From: Paraclostridium ghonii
GTDB taxonomy: Bacteria > Bacillota > Clostridia > Peptostreptococcales > Peptostreptococcaceae
Assembly: GCF_023653455.1 (NCBI RefSeq)
Contig: NZ_JAKEDR010000019.1
Span: 1-29,173 of the forward strand
Direction of reading: 5' to 3'
DNA length: 29,173 bases
Part shown: positions 8,485 to 16,008 of the stretch, in pieces
Layout: each line of letters opens with the position of its first letter
How positions within the stretch are numbered: the stretch's first letter is position 1
The notes under the pieces: generated by a model
Told to the model about the DNA's origin: nothing
Databases searched by the model: none
Seen by the model: the letters and a program-made list of their open reading frames with translations, nothing else
Program-made: the position numbers and the translations under genes

Positions 8485-9113
8485 TGGTAGAAAAAACGAC
8501 TTTGAAAAGTCATAATTTAAAAAATCAAATTTTATATCTAATATTAATGTCAACAATTCCATTATTTATAGTACAAATATTAGGCATAATACAGATTATT
8601 ATTTTTTCAAACTATCAAAATAACATAAAAGACATATTTATAATTTGGGTTTCAATGAGCCTTGGGTTGTGTTTAATACCATATTACTTTATGAAAAAAA
8701 TATATATACTTGAGTTGAGTGATTTAGGTATAAAAAAAATAAATACTAAAGAAGTTTTAATATTTATTATGTTTTTAGCACTATTATATACGTATTTATT
8801 TAGCAAAGAAAAATCAATATCGGTTATAATAAATCTATCAATTCAAACAGTAGGAGTTGCAATTACTGAAGAATTCTGGGCTAGAGGAATACTGTGTTAT
8901 ATAATAGAAAAAATATCAGATAAAAAATGGATAGTTATAATAATAAATAGTTTGATTTTTGCTTTTATAACACATATGAACAGGCCTTTTTTAGACAATT
9001 TAGTATTTAGACTTCCAGGAAGTTTTTGCATGACATTTGTATATATGAGAAGTAAAAAGCTACATCATTCAGTATTAGTTCACTTTATATATAATATGAT
9101 AGGTTCATTTTAA
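8484..9113 (+). CDS. CPBP family intramembrane metalloprotease
   Basis: This 209-aa multi-pass membrane protein carries the three CPBP (Abi/CAAX protease and bacteriocin processing) signatures in order: EEFWARG (motif 1, EExxxR), FAFITHMN (motif 2, FxxxH) and HFIYN (motif 3, HxxxN). Catalysis in this family uses the Glu pair and the His residues. The start codon overlaps the stop of the permease gene. CPBP proteins in bacteriocin loci serve either in immunity or in removal of leader peptide. Because the ABC exporter of this cluster has no C39 peptidase domain, a leader-processing role is attractive, but it is inference. Confidence 0.82.
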   Translation: MVEKTTLKSHNLKNQILYLILMSTIPLFIVQILGIIQIIIFSNYQNNIKDIFIIWVSMSLGLCLIPYYFMKKIYILELSDLGIKKINTKEVLIFIMFLALLYTYLFSKEKSISVIINLSIQTVGVAITEEFWARGILCYIIEKISDKKWIVIIINSLIFAFITHMNRPFLDNLVFRLPGSFCMTFVYMRSKKLHHSVLVHFIYNMIGSF

Positions 9114-9140
9114 TAATAAACTTAAAAAGGAGTTTTTAAT

Positions 9141-9560
9141 ATGATAAAAAAGATATTTATAGGAATATCTGCAGTGTTACATATTGTAGTGTTTGTTTTA
9201 TTTAGTAAAAATCTTATAAAAATGAATATTCTTTATCTATTAGCTTTTTGCTATGCCCCGATTATAATAAGTTTACTACTCTGTGCTATAGATACATATA
9301 TAAACAAAACAAATCATTCAATAATTTATAGTGTTATAAATATACTATATTTAATTGTAGCAAATAAATTTGTAGCAAATAGTGAGGCTTTAGATACAAT
9401 ATATAAAAATAGTCAAAAATATTCATCAACTAATGTAAATGTTTCTTTAGATTCTTCACCTATATTAAGTTTAATATTGTTATGTGTTATATCAACTGTA
9501 CTACATATTGGATTAGTTAAATTTATGAATAAAAAAATGACATCAAAGATACCATTTTAA
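9141..9560 (+). CDS. Small four-helix membrane protein, unknown function
   Basis: This 139-aa hydrophobic protein has predicted helices near residues 5-23, 28-48, 60-76 and 108-128, and a polar loop around 78-107 (rich in Ser and Asn) that probably faces outward. It has a clear AAAGGAG ribosome binding site. It sits 27 nt after the CPBP gene and before the exporter gene. I do not recognise a family. Small membrane proteins in this position in bacteriocin clusters are often immunity proteins, and that is the simplest guess. Confidence 0.7.
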   Translation: MIKKIFIGISAVLHIVVFVLFSKNLIKMNILYLLAFCYAPIIISLLLCAIDTYINKTNHSIIYSVINILYLIVANKFVANSEALDTIYKNSQKYSSTNVNVSLDSSPILSLILLCVISTVLHIGLVKFMNKKMTSKIPF

Positions 9561-9799
9561 TAGCTAAAGCTCTTTTCAGTTTTATGAATGAATCAATCTG
9601 TAATGAACAAGTTATACAAAGTTTAAAAGTATTATAGTTTTATAATAGAATAAACTTTCATTGACATTTATTAAAAATCAAAATTATGAATAGAGTAATA
9701 TTAATACTTTAAAAATATAATTATTTTAAATGTCAACTAAACTTTGTACTATCAACTTCCTTGTAACAAAAATAATGTATAATAAGGACCTATATAAAT
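9561..9799 (+). promoter_or_regulatory. Candidate promoter region before the exporter gene
   Basis: A TTGACA hexamer near 9662 is followed after 17 nt by TTATGA, and a perfect TATAAT lies near 9778, about 20 nt before the exporter ATG. These suggest that the exporter can be transcribed separately from the upstream cluster. No gene is visible here. Confidence 0.4.
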
Positions 9800-11464
9800 A
9801 TGAATTATATAAATATAAATTTAAGTTTAATAAGAATAGTATTATTAAGTATTTTAAGTTCAATAATATCTGTATTATTCCCATTATCCTTAATGCGAAT
9901 ATCTGACTCTATAACTCAAGGTGATACTAAAACATTTTATATAAATATTCTAATCGGAGTTCTAATCGTAATATTACAGATGCTATTTTTTTACATCGTC
10001 CAAAGGTGCCAAAATAAATATATAAAAAATAATATTATTATAATAAGATATAATGTAGTAAAAAACTTATTAGATATGACATATGATGAATTCAAAAACA
10101 GAAAAAAATCAGAGTATATATCTATGCTATTAAATGATGTGCAAACTTTAGAAACTGATTTTTATATGAGTTTTTTAAACTTTATATCTAAAGGGTTTAT
10201 GTTAATATTTTCATTAGTAGGGTTGTATATGATTAATCCTATATTTGTATTAATAGTTGTATTTATAGCAGTTTTAATGGGGTTGATTCCAATATTTTTT
10301 TCTAAGAAAATATTAAGATATAGAGAAGAATATATGTTATTAAATTCAAATTTTACAGAAATAACAAATGAATGTTTAGATGGATTTAAAACTATTAAAA
10401 GTTATAACATGATTAAAAAAATTTTAATTATTTATAATGATAAAGTTAAAAAATTCCAAAAAATAAGTCAAAAACTAAAAAACTCAATTGCTTTAGCAAA
10501 TGTAGTTTTTGGAGCTACTACAATGATAATATCTCTTTCTATATTTACAATTGGTGGATATTTAGCTATTAACAATAAGGTAACTATTGGAGGTTTAATA
10601 GCTGCCGTTCAGCTATTGATGTATGTCATAGAACCAACATCAAGTATGTCAGAAAGTTATAATAGTATTAATTCAACTAAACCTATTAGAGAGAGAATAA
10701 ATGAAGTTTGTAACAATAAAAATCAAGTTAAAGATATAAAAAAACAAAATGATATCATTAACATCAATAATATTGTTTTAGAAAATTTAAGTTATAAGTA
10801 CAATAATAGTGATGAATATATATTAAAAAATATAAATTTTACATTTAAAGCAGGTAAAAAATATGCCATTATAGGTGAAAATGGGAGTGGGAAATCTACT
10901 TTACTTAAAATAATAGGGAATCTAATAAATGATTATGAAGGTAAAGTAATGATTAATAATATTGATTATAAGGAGTTAAATCAAGAGAATATATTTGATA
11001 TAATATCATTTGTTCATCAAGATGATTTTTTATTTAATTCATCAATAAAGGATAACATATTGCTATTTAATAATGATTTAGCAAAAGATGAAGAAATAAA
11101 ATTATGGGTACAATTACTTCCTTTAAGCGATAAATTAAAATCTTATATAAGTGATGTAAATTATACTATTGGATATAATGGAGAGCATTTATCTGGTGGG
11201 GAAAAACAAAAAATATCACTTATGAGAGCACTATTAAATTCTAAAGAGGTACTACTTTTAGATGAGGTAACTTCTTCACTTGATAAATATAGTTCTGATC
11301 AAGTCATAGAGATAGTGAGTGAACTAGAAGATATTTTAAGTATTGTTATAACACATAAAATGGATGAAAGCTTAAAATATTTTGATGAAATAATAATAGT
11401 TGAAAAGGGGAAAATTATTAATTGTTTAAGTTATGAAGATTTAGAACTAGCGAAATTAAGATAA
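9800..11464 (+). CDS. ABC exporter with fused membrane and ATPase domains
   Basis: This 554-aa half-transporter has an N-terminal six-helix membrane domain (about 1-300) and a C-terminal ATPase (about 325-554). The NBD shows Walker A GENGSGKST (359-367), Q-loop FVHQDDFLF, signature LSGGEKQK (464-471), Walker B VLLLDEVTSSLD and H-loop VITHKMDE. It should act as a homodimer. There is no N-terminal C39 peptidase domain (the protein starts directly with a membrane helix), so it exports without cleaving a leader itself. The likely cargo is the radical-SAM-modified peptide. Translation probably uses AAGGACC, 9 nt upstream. A large hairpin follows the gene. Confidence 0.88.
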   Translation: MNYININLSLIRIVLLSILSSIISVLFPLSLMRISDSITQGDTKTFYINILIGVLIVILQMLFFYIVQRCQNKYIKNNIIIIRYNVVKNLLDMTYDEFKNRKKSEYISMLLNDVQTLETDFYMSFLNFISKGFMLIFSLVGLYMINPIFVLIVVFIAVLMGLIPIFFSKKILRYREEYMLLNSNFTEITNECLDGFKTIKSYNMIKKILIIYNDKVKKFQKISQKLKNSIALANVVFGATTMIISLSIFTIGGYLAINNKVTIGGLIAAVQLLMYVIEPTSSMSESYNSINSTKPIRERINEVCNNKNQVKDIKKQNDIININNIVLENLSYKYNNSDEYILKNINFTFKAGKKYAIIGENGSGKSTLLKIIGNLINDYEGKVMINNIDYKELNQENIFDIISFVHQDDFLFNSSIKDNILLFNNDLAKDEEIKLWVQLLPLSDKLKSYISDVNYTIGYNGEHLSGGEKQKISLMRALLNSKEVLLLDEVTSSLDKYSSDQVIEIVSELEDILSIVITHKMDESLKYFDEIIIVEKGKIINCLSYEDLELAKLR

Positions 11465-11515
11465 ATTGCAATATCAAATTGAACTAACCTATTACATTAG
11501 AAATACATATAAAAG

Positions 11516-11583
11516 TACTTAGGCTACATAGATAACATCTAAATATTCTTTAAATTATTCCCCTTGAGTTTAGTAGCCAAGTA
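11516..11583 (+). terminator. Long-loop hairpin after the exporter gene
   Basis: TACTTAGGCTAC (11516-11527) pairs with GTAGCCAAGTA (11573-11583) with one bulged base and a loop of about 45 nt. A TATTTTC tract follows. This may be a weak terminator or a structured 3' end. Confidence 0.4.
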
Positions 11584-11734
11584 TATTTTCTTGATAAGAT
11601 ATAATGTCAGTATACTAATTTTACATATTAAAGTGCTATCTCCACCCGTATAAAGGTAGAATAAAAATAATATGAAAATTAAACCTAGGAAAAAAGGGAA
11701 TCAAATTTTTTAAGATGGCTAAAATCTATTCAAC

Positions 11735-11761
11735 ATCCTATATTTACGTAAATATCAGGAT
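11735..11761. repeat. Palindrome centred on TTTACGTAAA
   Basis: A 16-bp perfect palindrome ATATTTACGTAAATAT (11740-11755) is extended by ATCCT on the left and AGGAT on the right with one unpaired C. It looks like a protein-binding site, for example a recombinase or partition site, but nothing identifies the partner. Confidence 0.5.
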
Positions 11762-11840
11762 ATAGAGGTGTTAGCTAGTTACATTTTCTTATAAAGTTGT
11801 GTATTAAATATAAAGTAGTTAAAAATAATGTAAAAAAAGA

Positions 11841-11877
11841 ACTGAGTATGGTAATTAAAAATTGCTCATACTACAGT
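11841..11877 (-). terminator. Minus-strand terminator of the HTH/RHH gene
   Basis: ACTGAGTATG pairs with CATACTACAGT (one bulge). Read on the minus strand the hairpin is followed by TTCTTTTTTT, so it terminates the 11894-12565 gene. Confidence 0.75.
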
Positions 11878-11893
11878 CTTTTAATGTTTTTAA

Positions 11894-12574
11894 TTACAGT
11901 TCAAAGCTTTTATAAAAATCAATATACGATTTTAATATATAATTTAAAAATTCTTGCTGATTGATTCCTTTACTATATAGCTCACTAGCTATAGTTTCAA
12001 AATCACTTAAAATGCTTTCATCAATTCTTAAACTTTTAACCTTATAGTTTCTTTTTTCTTGTTTGAACTTATAAATATCGTTAACTATATCTTCTAAATT
12101 ATTTACCTGATTATTAGAAGATTCATTTTTATTGCCTTCTATAAAATCTTTTAATATATCTATATTTTTAAGCAAATAAGTAAGGTTATCTGAGTCAATT
12201 GAATTTAAAATAAGTCCACTATTTTCATTATTACAATTTGTAATAGTTTTGCTTACAATAGTACTTTCTGCATTTAAGTAGTCTAATTCATCATTTTGCG
12301 GAAACGCTTTATTTTCGGTTGTAAGGTGGTTGCTTACTGTAAGCTTACTGTAAGGTCGTCCGGAGATGGGTTTATCTTTTAAAACGTATTGATTGATTTC
12401 TTTATTAAAAATGTATCCTTGTTTTGAAACTCTTCCACCTACTGTACTCCTTGCAATTCCAATGTTTTTGCAAACTTTAGTTAAAGAAAGTCCTTCTCTT
12501 AAATTTATATTTAAATATTCTACTTGATTATCTATGCCCAATTTATTAAACTCGTCTTTAATCAAATTAATCAC
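11894..12574 (-). CDS. HTH plus ribbon-helix-helix-like plasmid regulator, possible replication or copy-control protein
   Basis: This protein of 223-226 aa has an N-terminal helix-turn-helix-like stretch (LSLTKVCKNIGIARSTVGGRVSKQ split over residues 29-52), a low-complexity Asn/Ser-rich middle and a C-terminal segment starting KVKSLRIDESILSDFE that resembles RHH DNA-binding domains. The open frame begins with GTG at 12574, but AGGGG abuts that codon; TTG at 12565 lies at proper distance and is my preferred start. Phased TAGCTTACA repeats lie directly upstream, and CTTACTGTAAG motifs also occur inside the gene (12331-12355), so it probably binds its own control region. On clostridial plasmids similar small DNA-binding proteins accompany replication origins. 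I do not recognise a named family. Confidence 0.65.
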   Translation of the reverse strand: MINLIKDEFNKLGIDNQVEYLNINLREGLSLTKVCKNIGIARSTVGGRVSKQGYIFNKEINQYVLKDKPISGRPYSKLTVSNHLTTENKAFPQNDELDYLNAESTIVSKTITNCNNENSGLILNSIDSDNLTYLLKNIDILKDFIEGNKNESSNNQVNNLEDIVNDIYKFKQEKRNYKVKSLRIDESILSDFETIASELYSKGINQQEFLNYILKSYIDFYKSFEL

Positions 12575-12593
12575 CCCTATTAAAAATTACATA

Positions 12594-12725
12594 TAGCTTA
12601 CAATTAGTTTACAAGTATATTTTTATTAGCTTACATCGTATAATACGATAAAAGTATACCTGCAAACTATATGTAATAATAGCTATAATATAATTGTAAG
12701 CTATATATAAGAATATAGCTTACAA
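12594..12725. repeat. Phased TAGCTTACA repeats (iterons or operators), possible origin
   Basis: TAGCTTACA or a one-base variant occurs at 12594-12602, 12605-12613 (TAGTTTACA) and 12627-12635, with starts 11 and 22 bp apart, that is, on one face of the helix. An inverted copy at 12695-12703 and a direct copy at 12716-12724 form a perfect 13-bp inverted repeat (12694-12706 with 12713-12725). A separate perfect dyad, ATCGTATAATACGAT, lies at 12635-12649. This is the region upstream of the HTH/RHH gene, so it may be its operator, a plasmid origin, or both. Confidence 0.7.
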
Positions 12726-12767
12726 AAAATATGTTATTAAAGTTGTGCTGTTTTCAATAAAACATGT

Positions 12768-13526
12768 CTAATTGCATTTTGAATTAACCTTATTCCACAT
12801 ATAGCGACTGACTATAGGTGGAACTTGTAAGTTGATTTTATTTTTTTCTACTTTTCCATCATACTTATATATTCCTGTGTAAATAGGATTTGAAATTATA
12901 TAAGCTACTCTTTGTTTTGTGAAGTTGTATTTAAGTCCAATTTTTTCATATGAAAGTCCTTTACTTCTAAGTTTAAATATATTTTTTACTATTTCGGCTT
13001 CATCATGTTTAACTGACAAAGTATCGTTTTCTATCAACTTATACCCTAAGGGTACTCTACCACCAGGGAATAAATTTTTCTTTCCTTTAGCTACTCTACC
13101 AGAGTGGGTTCTTTCTGATATTAATTTTCTTTCAAACTCAGAGAAACTCCCTATCATTTGAAGAAAAAGAAGACCTTGAGCCGTGTTAGTGTTGAATTGC
13201 TCTGTAAGTGATATAAATCCTACTCCTATTTCTTGTAGATAATCTACCATTATCATTAGGTTTTTAAGACTTCTATGTATTCTATCGGCTTTATAAACTA
13301 TAACTGTGTCGATTCCATTATTTTTATTTGATATAAATTCAATCATTTTATTATAAGACGGCCTGTCGGAGTCTTTTGCGGACCATCCTTCGTCAACATA
13401 TGTATTTACTAGTTCTATATTGTTTAATTTACAGTAAAGCTCTATCTTTTCACGTTGCATTTCTATAGAGGTATTGTCAATTTGTGATGAGGTAGATATT
13501 CTAAGGTATCCTACTACTTTTTTCAT
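12768..13526 (-). CDS. Serine recombinase (resolvase/invertase family)
   Basis: This 252-aa site-specific recombinase has the N-terminal catalytic domain with nucleophile S11 in YLRISTSSQ and R9 before it, the DEGWSAKDSDRP segment, VYKADRIHRSL, and the helix-E region with SEFERKLISERTHSGR. After it comes a short recombinase-type part (PGGRVPLGYKL, about 155-165) and an HTH-like region. At 252 aa it is longer than Tn3-type resolvases (about 185) and much shorter than large serine integrases (about 450-550), lacking their zinc-ribbon and coiled-coil. It starts 8 nt after the Fic gene stop with no ribosome binding site of its own, so it is likely translationally coupled. Multimer resolution or DNA inversion on the plasmid is the likely role. 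Confidence 0.88.
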   Translation of the reverse strand: MKKVVGYLRISTSSQIDNTSIEMQREKIELYCKLNNIELVNTYVDEGWSAKDSDRPSYNKMIEFISNKNNGIDTVIVYKADRIHRSLKNLMIMVDYLQEIGVGFISLTEQFNTNTAQGLLFLQMIGSFSEFERKLISERTHSGRVAKGKKNLFPGGRVPLGYKLIENDTLSVKHDEAEIVKNIFKLRSKGLSYEKIGLKYNFTKQRVAYIISNPIYTGIYKYDGKVEKNKINLQVPPIVSRYMWNKVNSKCN

Positions 13527-13534
13527 AATCTATA

Positions 13535-14242
13535 TTAATTGAAATCCCAAAGTTGTCTATATTCTTTCCTAAAATCAGGAAGGCTTTCTAAGTACTTAGT
13601 TAAAGGTTCATAGTAATCTGCATCACATAAATTTAGACTTTCTCTATATAAATCTTCACTATCCCAAGATACTATTTTTACAGGTAGATTATTTTCAAGC
13701 ATTTGCTTTAACATAAGGAATCGTCCGATACGGCCGTTTCCATCTTGGAATGGGTGAATTAATTCAAATCTATGGTGAAAGATAGATATATCTGCTAATG
13801 TGATATTGTCTAGTTTATAGTACCACTCAAGTAATTCATCTAGATTAGGGTCAACTTCAAATGGCTGAGCTATTTTAGCATTGGTACCTATTATCATATT
13901 AGGTATTGTTTTATATATTCCTGAATAACCCCTTTGGTGCATAGTCGTATTAAACATAAGTCTTGCATGAAGGTCTTTTAGAAATTGATTATCAATCTTC
14001 TTTCCTAGAGTTTCTATGATTCCATTAAATATATAACTAGAGTTTACTGTTTCTTGAACATCGTCTAATGTATGTTTTCCTGTAACAACATTTTTATCTA
14101 ATAATAAAGCTAATGATTCTTTTGTAAATGTACTACCTTCTATTTTATTTGAATGATATAAAAAGCTATGTTTAAAAATACTGTATAAGGAGTTTTTAAG
14201 ATCCTTTGTTTCAATTAGCATATCTATAAAGTTTTTACTCAT
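13535..14242 (-). CDS. Class II Fic family protein
   Basis: This 235-aa Fic-domain protein has the full catalytic motif HPFQDGNGRIGR at residues 163-174 (catalytic H163), which normally transfers AMP or another nucleotide-linked group onto a protein. An inhibitory helix motif (S/T)xxxE(G/N) is present at residues 31-36 as SNKIEG, before the Fic domain, so this is a class II, auto-inhibited Fic with E35 as the blocking glutamate. A clear AAGGAGGAGA ribosome binding site lies upstream. It is the first gene of a two-gene unit with the serine recombinase. The target is unknown. A toxin-like plasmid-stabilisation function is possible, though no separate antitoxin gene is seen. Confidence 0.9.
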   Translation of the reverse strand: MSKNFIDMLIETKDLKNSLYSIFKHSFLYHSNKIEGSTFTKESLALLLDKNVVTGKHTLDDVQETVNSSYIFNGIIETLGKKIDNQFLKDLHARLMFNTTMHQRGYSGIYKTIPNMIIGTNAKIAQPFEVDPNLDELLEWYYKLDNITLADISIFHHRFELIHPFQDGNGRIGRFLMLKQMLENNLPVKIVSWDSEDLYRESLNLCDADYYEPLTKYLESLPDFRKEYRQLWDFN

Positions 14243-14666
14243 TTTAATAAATCTCCTCCTTATTTGTAATAATAATTTAAATTAATGCTCTAAAGAAATG
14301 GTAAAAAAAATTGATATTTACTTGACGTTTATTTATAATAATATATTAAAAAAGGTTGAAATACAATGGATGTACGACATTTTGTATATGAAGTTTTTTA
14401 AAAATAGCATAAATATATGTGTTAATTTGTGTTGTAAATTTAAAATTTATTAAATTATATGTTAAATAAATTAAATAGGTCTCTAACTAGAAAAATAAGA
14501 GTAAGAAATATATCATTTGTTTTCTATAAAAAATTACATAATAAAAATAAAACTATAAAATAACTAAGTTATTTTATAGTTTTATTTTTATTTTTATTTA
14601 ATTTCAAAAAAGTTTAAATTATGATATTATATAAATATAACTATTTTAAAACTTGGAGGATAAATA
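14243..14666. other. Divergent region between Fic and ParA genes
   Basis: These 424 nt hold the promoters for both directions and a 53-nt perfect palindrome listed separately. A TTGACG near 14321 is followed by TATAAT-like sequence. A tiny frame at about 14366-14401 has no ribosome binding site and is not supported. Confidence 0.45.
14540..14592. repeat. 53-nt perfect palindrome upstream of parA, candidate partition site or terminator
   Basis: Arms of 26 bp pair exactly around the central A at 14566. The core AACTATAAAATAACTAAGTT (14551-14570) recurs at 15833-15852 just after the partition operon. Upstream repeats of parA are the usual place for parS in type Ib systems, so this may be the centromere. 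A bidirectional terminator is the alternative, as the right arm is rich in T. Confidence 0.6.
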
Positions 14667-15479
14667 ATGCAAACTAAGTTAATAACTTATTTCAATATAA
14701 AAGGCGGTATTTACAAAACTTCTATGTCTATAATAACTGCATATGAACTAGCAAAAGATGAAAATACAAAGATATTATTATGGGACTTAGACTTACAAGA
14801 AAATCTTACTCAATACGTATATAAAGTTAATCATGAAGATAAAACAACTATAGATATAGTTGATGGATTAAGTGCAGAAGAAGTAATTGTTAAGTGTCCA
14901 AATTCAAATTATCCTAATATAGATATAATACCTTCTGATATAGGTCTAGCTATGTTAGATGAAAAAATAAGCTTACAACCAGCTAGAGAAAAAGTCCTTG
15001 CGAGATGGTACATGAAAAACATTGATGTACTTGAAAAATATGATTACATAATTTGTGACTTATCTCCTAGTTACAATCTAACAGCTAAAAACATACTTTA
15101 TTTAGCAGACTCGATAATAGTACCTATAATGGACAAAAACATATCTTCTTTAAGAGGAGCTGCTTTATTTAAGGAACTATGGAGTAGAGATAAATACTAT
15201 TTAGAAAAAGAAGATAATGATATTAAAGCTACTGTTTTAGTTGGATATGAAAAGCAAAGAACACAAATATCTGATTTATTTGATCAGTACCTTCAGAAGT
15301 TTGAAGAGCTAAAAAATATAATGTTACATTCATTTATAAGAAGAAATACTTTTGTTGAAAAATCATTACTAAGTAAATTGAGTATAAGCGATTATTTAAA
15401 AAAGAACGGACAATCTCATTTCAGTAAAGAAGAAGTTGAAAATATGATAAAAGAATTAAAAGAAAAGGATGTGCTATAG
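14667..15479 (+). CDS. parA: ParA-type plasmid partition ATPase
   Basis: This 270-aa ParA/MinD-superfamily ATPase has the deviant Walker A motif KGGIYKTS (K12-S19, signature lysine K12), Walker A' WDLDLQENLT near residues 38-47 and Walker B YIICDLSPS near 125-133. It has no long N-terminal HTH region, as in the short type Ib ParA proteins, where the partner carries the DNA-binding role. Its TAG stop overlaps the start of the next gene (ATAGATG context), forming a two-gene operon. The ribosome binding site is TTGGAGGATAAATA. It should segregate the plasmid at division. The C-terminal part (from about residue 190) is less typical and probably contacts the partner. Confidence 0.9.
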   Translation: MQTKLITYFNIKGGIYKTSMSIITAYELAKDENTKILLWDLDLQENLTQYVYKVNHEDKTTIDIVDGLSAEEVIVKCPNSNYPNIDIIPSDIGLAMLDEKISLQPAREKVLARWYMKNIDVLEKYDYIICDLSPSYNLTAKNILYLADSIIVPIMDKNISSLRGAALFKELWSRDKYYLEKEDNDIKATVLVGYEKQRTQISDLFDQYLQKFEELKNIMLHSFIRRNTFVEKSLLSKLSISDYLKKNGQSHFSKEEVENMIKELKEKDVL

Positions 15480-15812
15480 ATGCCTAAAATAGATATAAAT
15501 TTATTAAATGAAGAGGTTCCTACAACTAAAAAATCAACTATTGTAAATGAACCTAATGAAACTAAATCTTCGTTATCTATATATGATATAGTAAAAAAAG
15601 AAAAGAAGAAAACCAAAGAACAAGTTGGAGTTACTTTAGATAAAGAAATAGTAGATAAATTAAAAACAGTAGTTATAGATTCTAATGTAACTATGTCTAA
15701 GCTATTTGGAAATCTACTTACTCCATTACTTGAAGATGTTGAAATAAATAAAAAGAATATAGACATTTATAACAAAAAGAATAAGCTAAAGGGTAGAAGA
15801 AAATCAGAATAA
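15480..15812 (+). CDS. Small RHH-type partition partner of ParA
   Basis: This 110-aa protein is encoded directly after ParA with no gap. A charged, flexible N-terminus (1-40) precedes a C-terminal segment GVTLDKEIVDKLKTVVIDSN and SKLFGNLLTPLLED (about 50-85) that has the strand-helix-helix look of a ribbon-helix-helix DNA-binding domain. Small RHH proteins are the usual centromere-binding ParB/ParG partners in type Ib partition systems and often repress their own operon. The flexible basic N-terminus fits the ParG pattern of stimulating the ATPase. No named family is recognised by sequence alone. Confidence 0.7.
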   Translation: MPKIDINLLNEEVPTTKKSTIVNEPNETKSSLSIYDIVKKEKKKTKEQVGVTLDKEIVDKLKTVVIDSNVTMSKLFGNLLTPLLEDVEINKKNIDIYNKKNKLKGRRKSE

Positions 15813-15829
15813 TTTAGTAAGAATTAAAG

Positions 15830-15877
15830 TGTAACTATAAAATAACTAAGTTAAAACAATGTTACTTTATAGTTACA
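15830..15877 (+). terminator. Hairpin after the partition operon, repeating the upstream palindrome core
   Basis: TGTAACTATAAA (15830-15841) pairs with TTTATAGTTACA (15866-15877). The left arm contains the same 20-nt core found in the palindrome upstream of parA. There is no T-run, so a second centromere-like site is possible. Confidence 0.5.
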
Positions 15878-15915
15878 TTAATAATTTGAAAATATAGTAA
15901 TAAAATTTTATATAG

Positions 15916-15945
15916 AAAGCTCTTAATGCTTATGTAAAGAGCTTT
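15916..15945 (-). terminator. Hairpin between the partition operon and the cry gene
   Basis: AAAGCTCTT pairs with AAGAGCTTT. It lies about 65 nt beyond the minus-strand cry stop codon and probably terminates that gene, the plus-strand operon, or both. Confidence 0.5.
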
Positions 15946-16008
15946 AATGTGTATATATAAAATTAAACAACCTGCTTCGAAAACAGTAAAGATTTACTAT
16001 ACTATACA

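Larger units (their letters stand above)
11465..11893. other. Convergent intergenic region with palindromes, no gene
   Basis: These 429 nt separate the exporter from the oppositely oriented HTH/RHH gene. They hold a long-loop hairpin (11516-11583), a near-perfect palindrome (11735-11761) and the minus-strand terminator (11841-11877). No frame with a ribosome binding site is seen. The GC-richer stretch around 11640-11700 could encode a structured or antisense RNA but matches no class I know. Confidence 0.5.

Noticed and set aside
11640..11720. Riboswitch in the GC-richer stretch after the exporter gene
   Set aside because: The segment does not match any riboswitch consensus I can recall and has no gene downstream in the same orientation.
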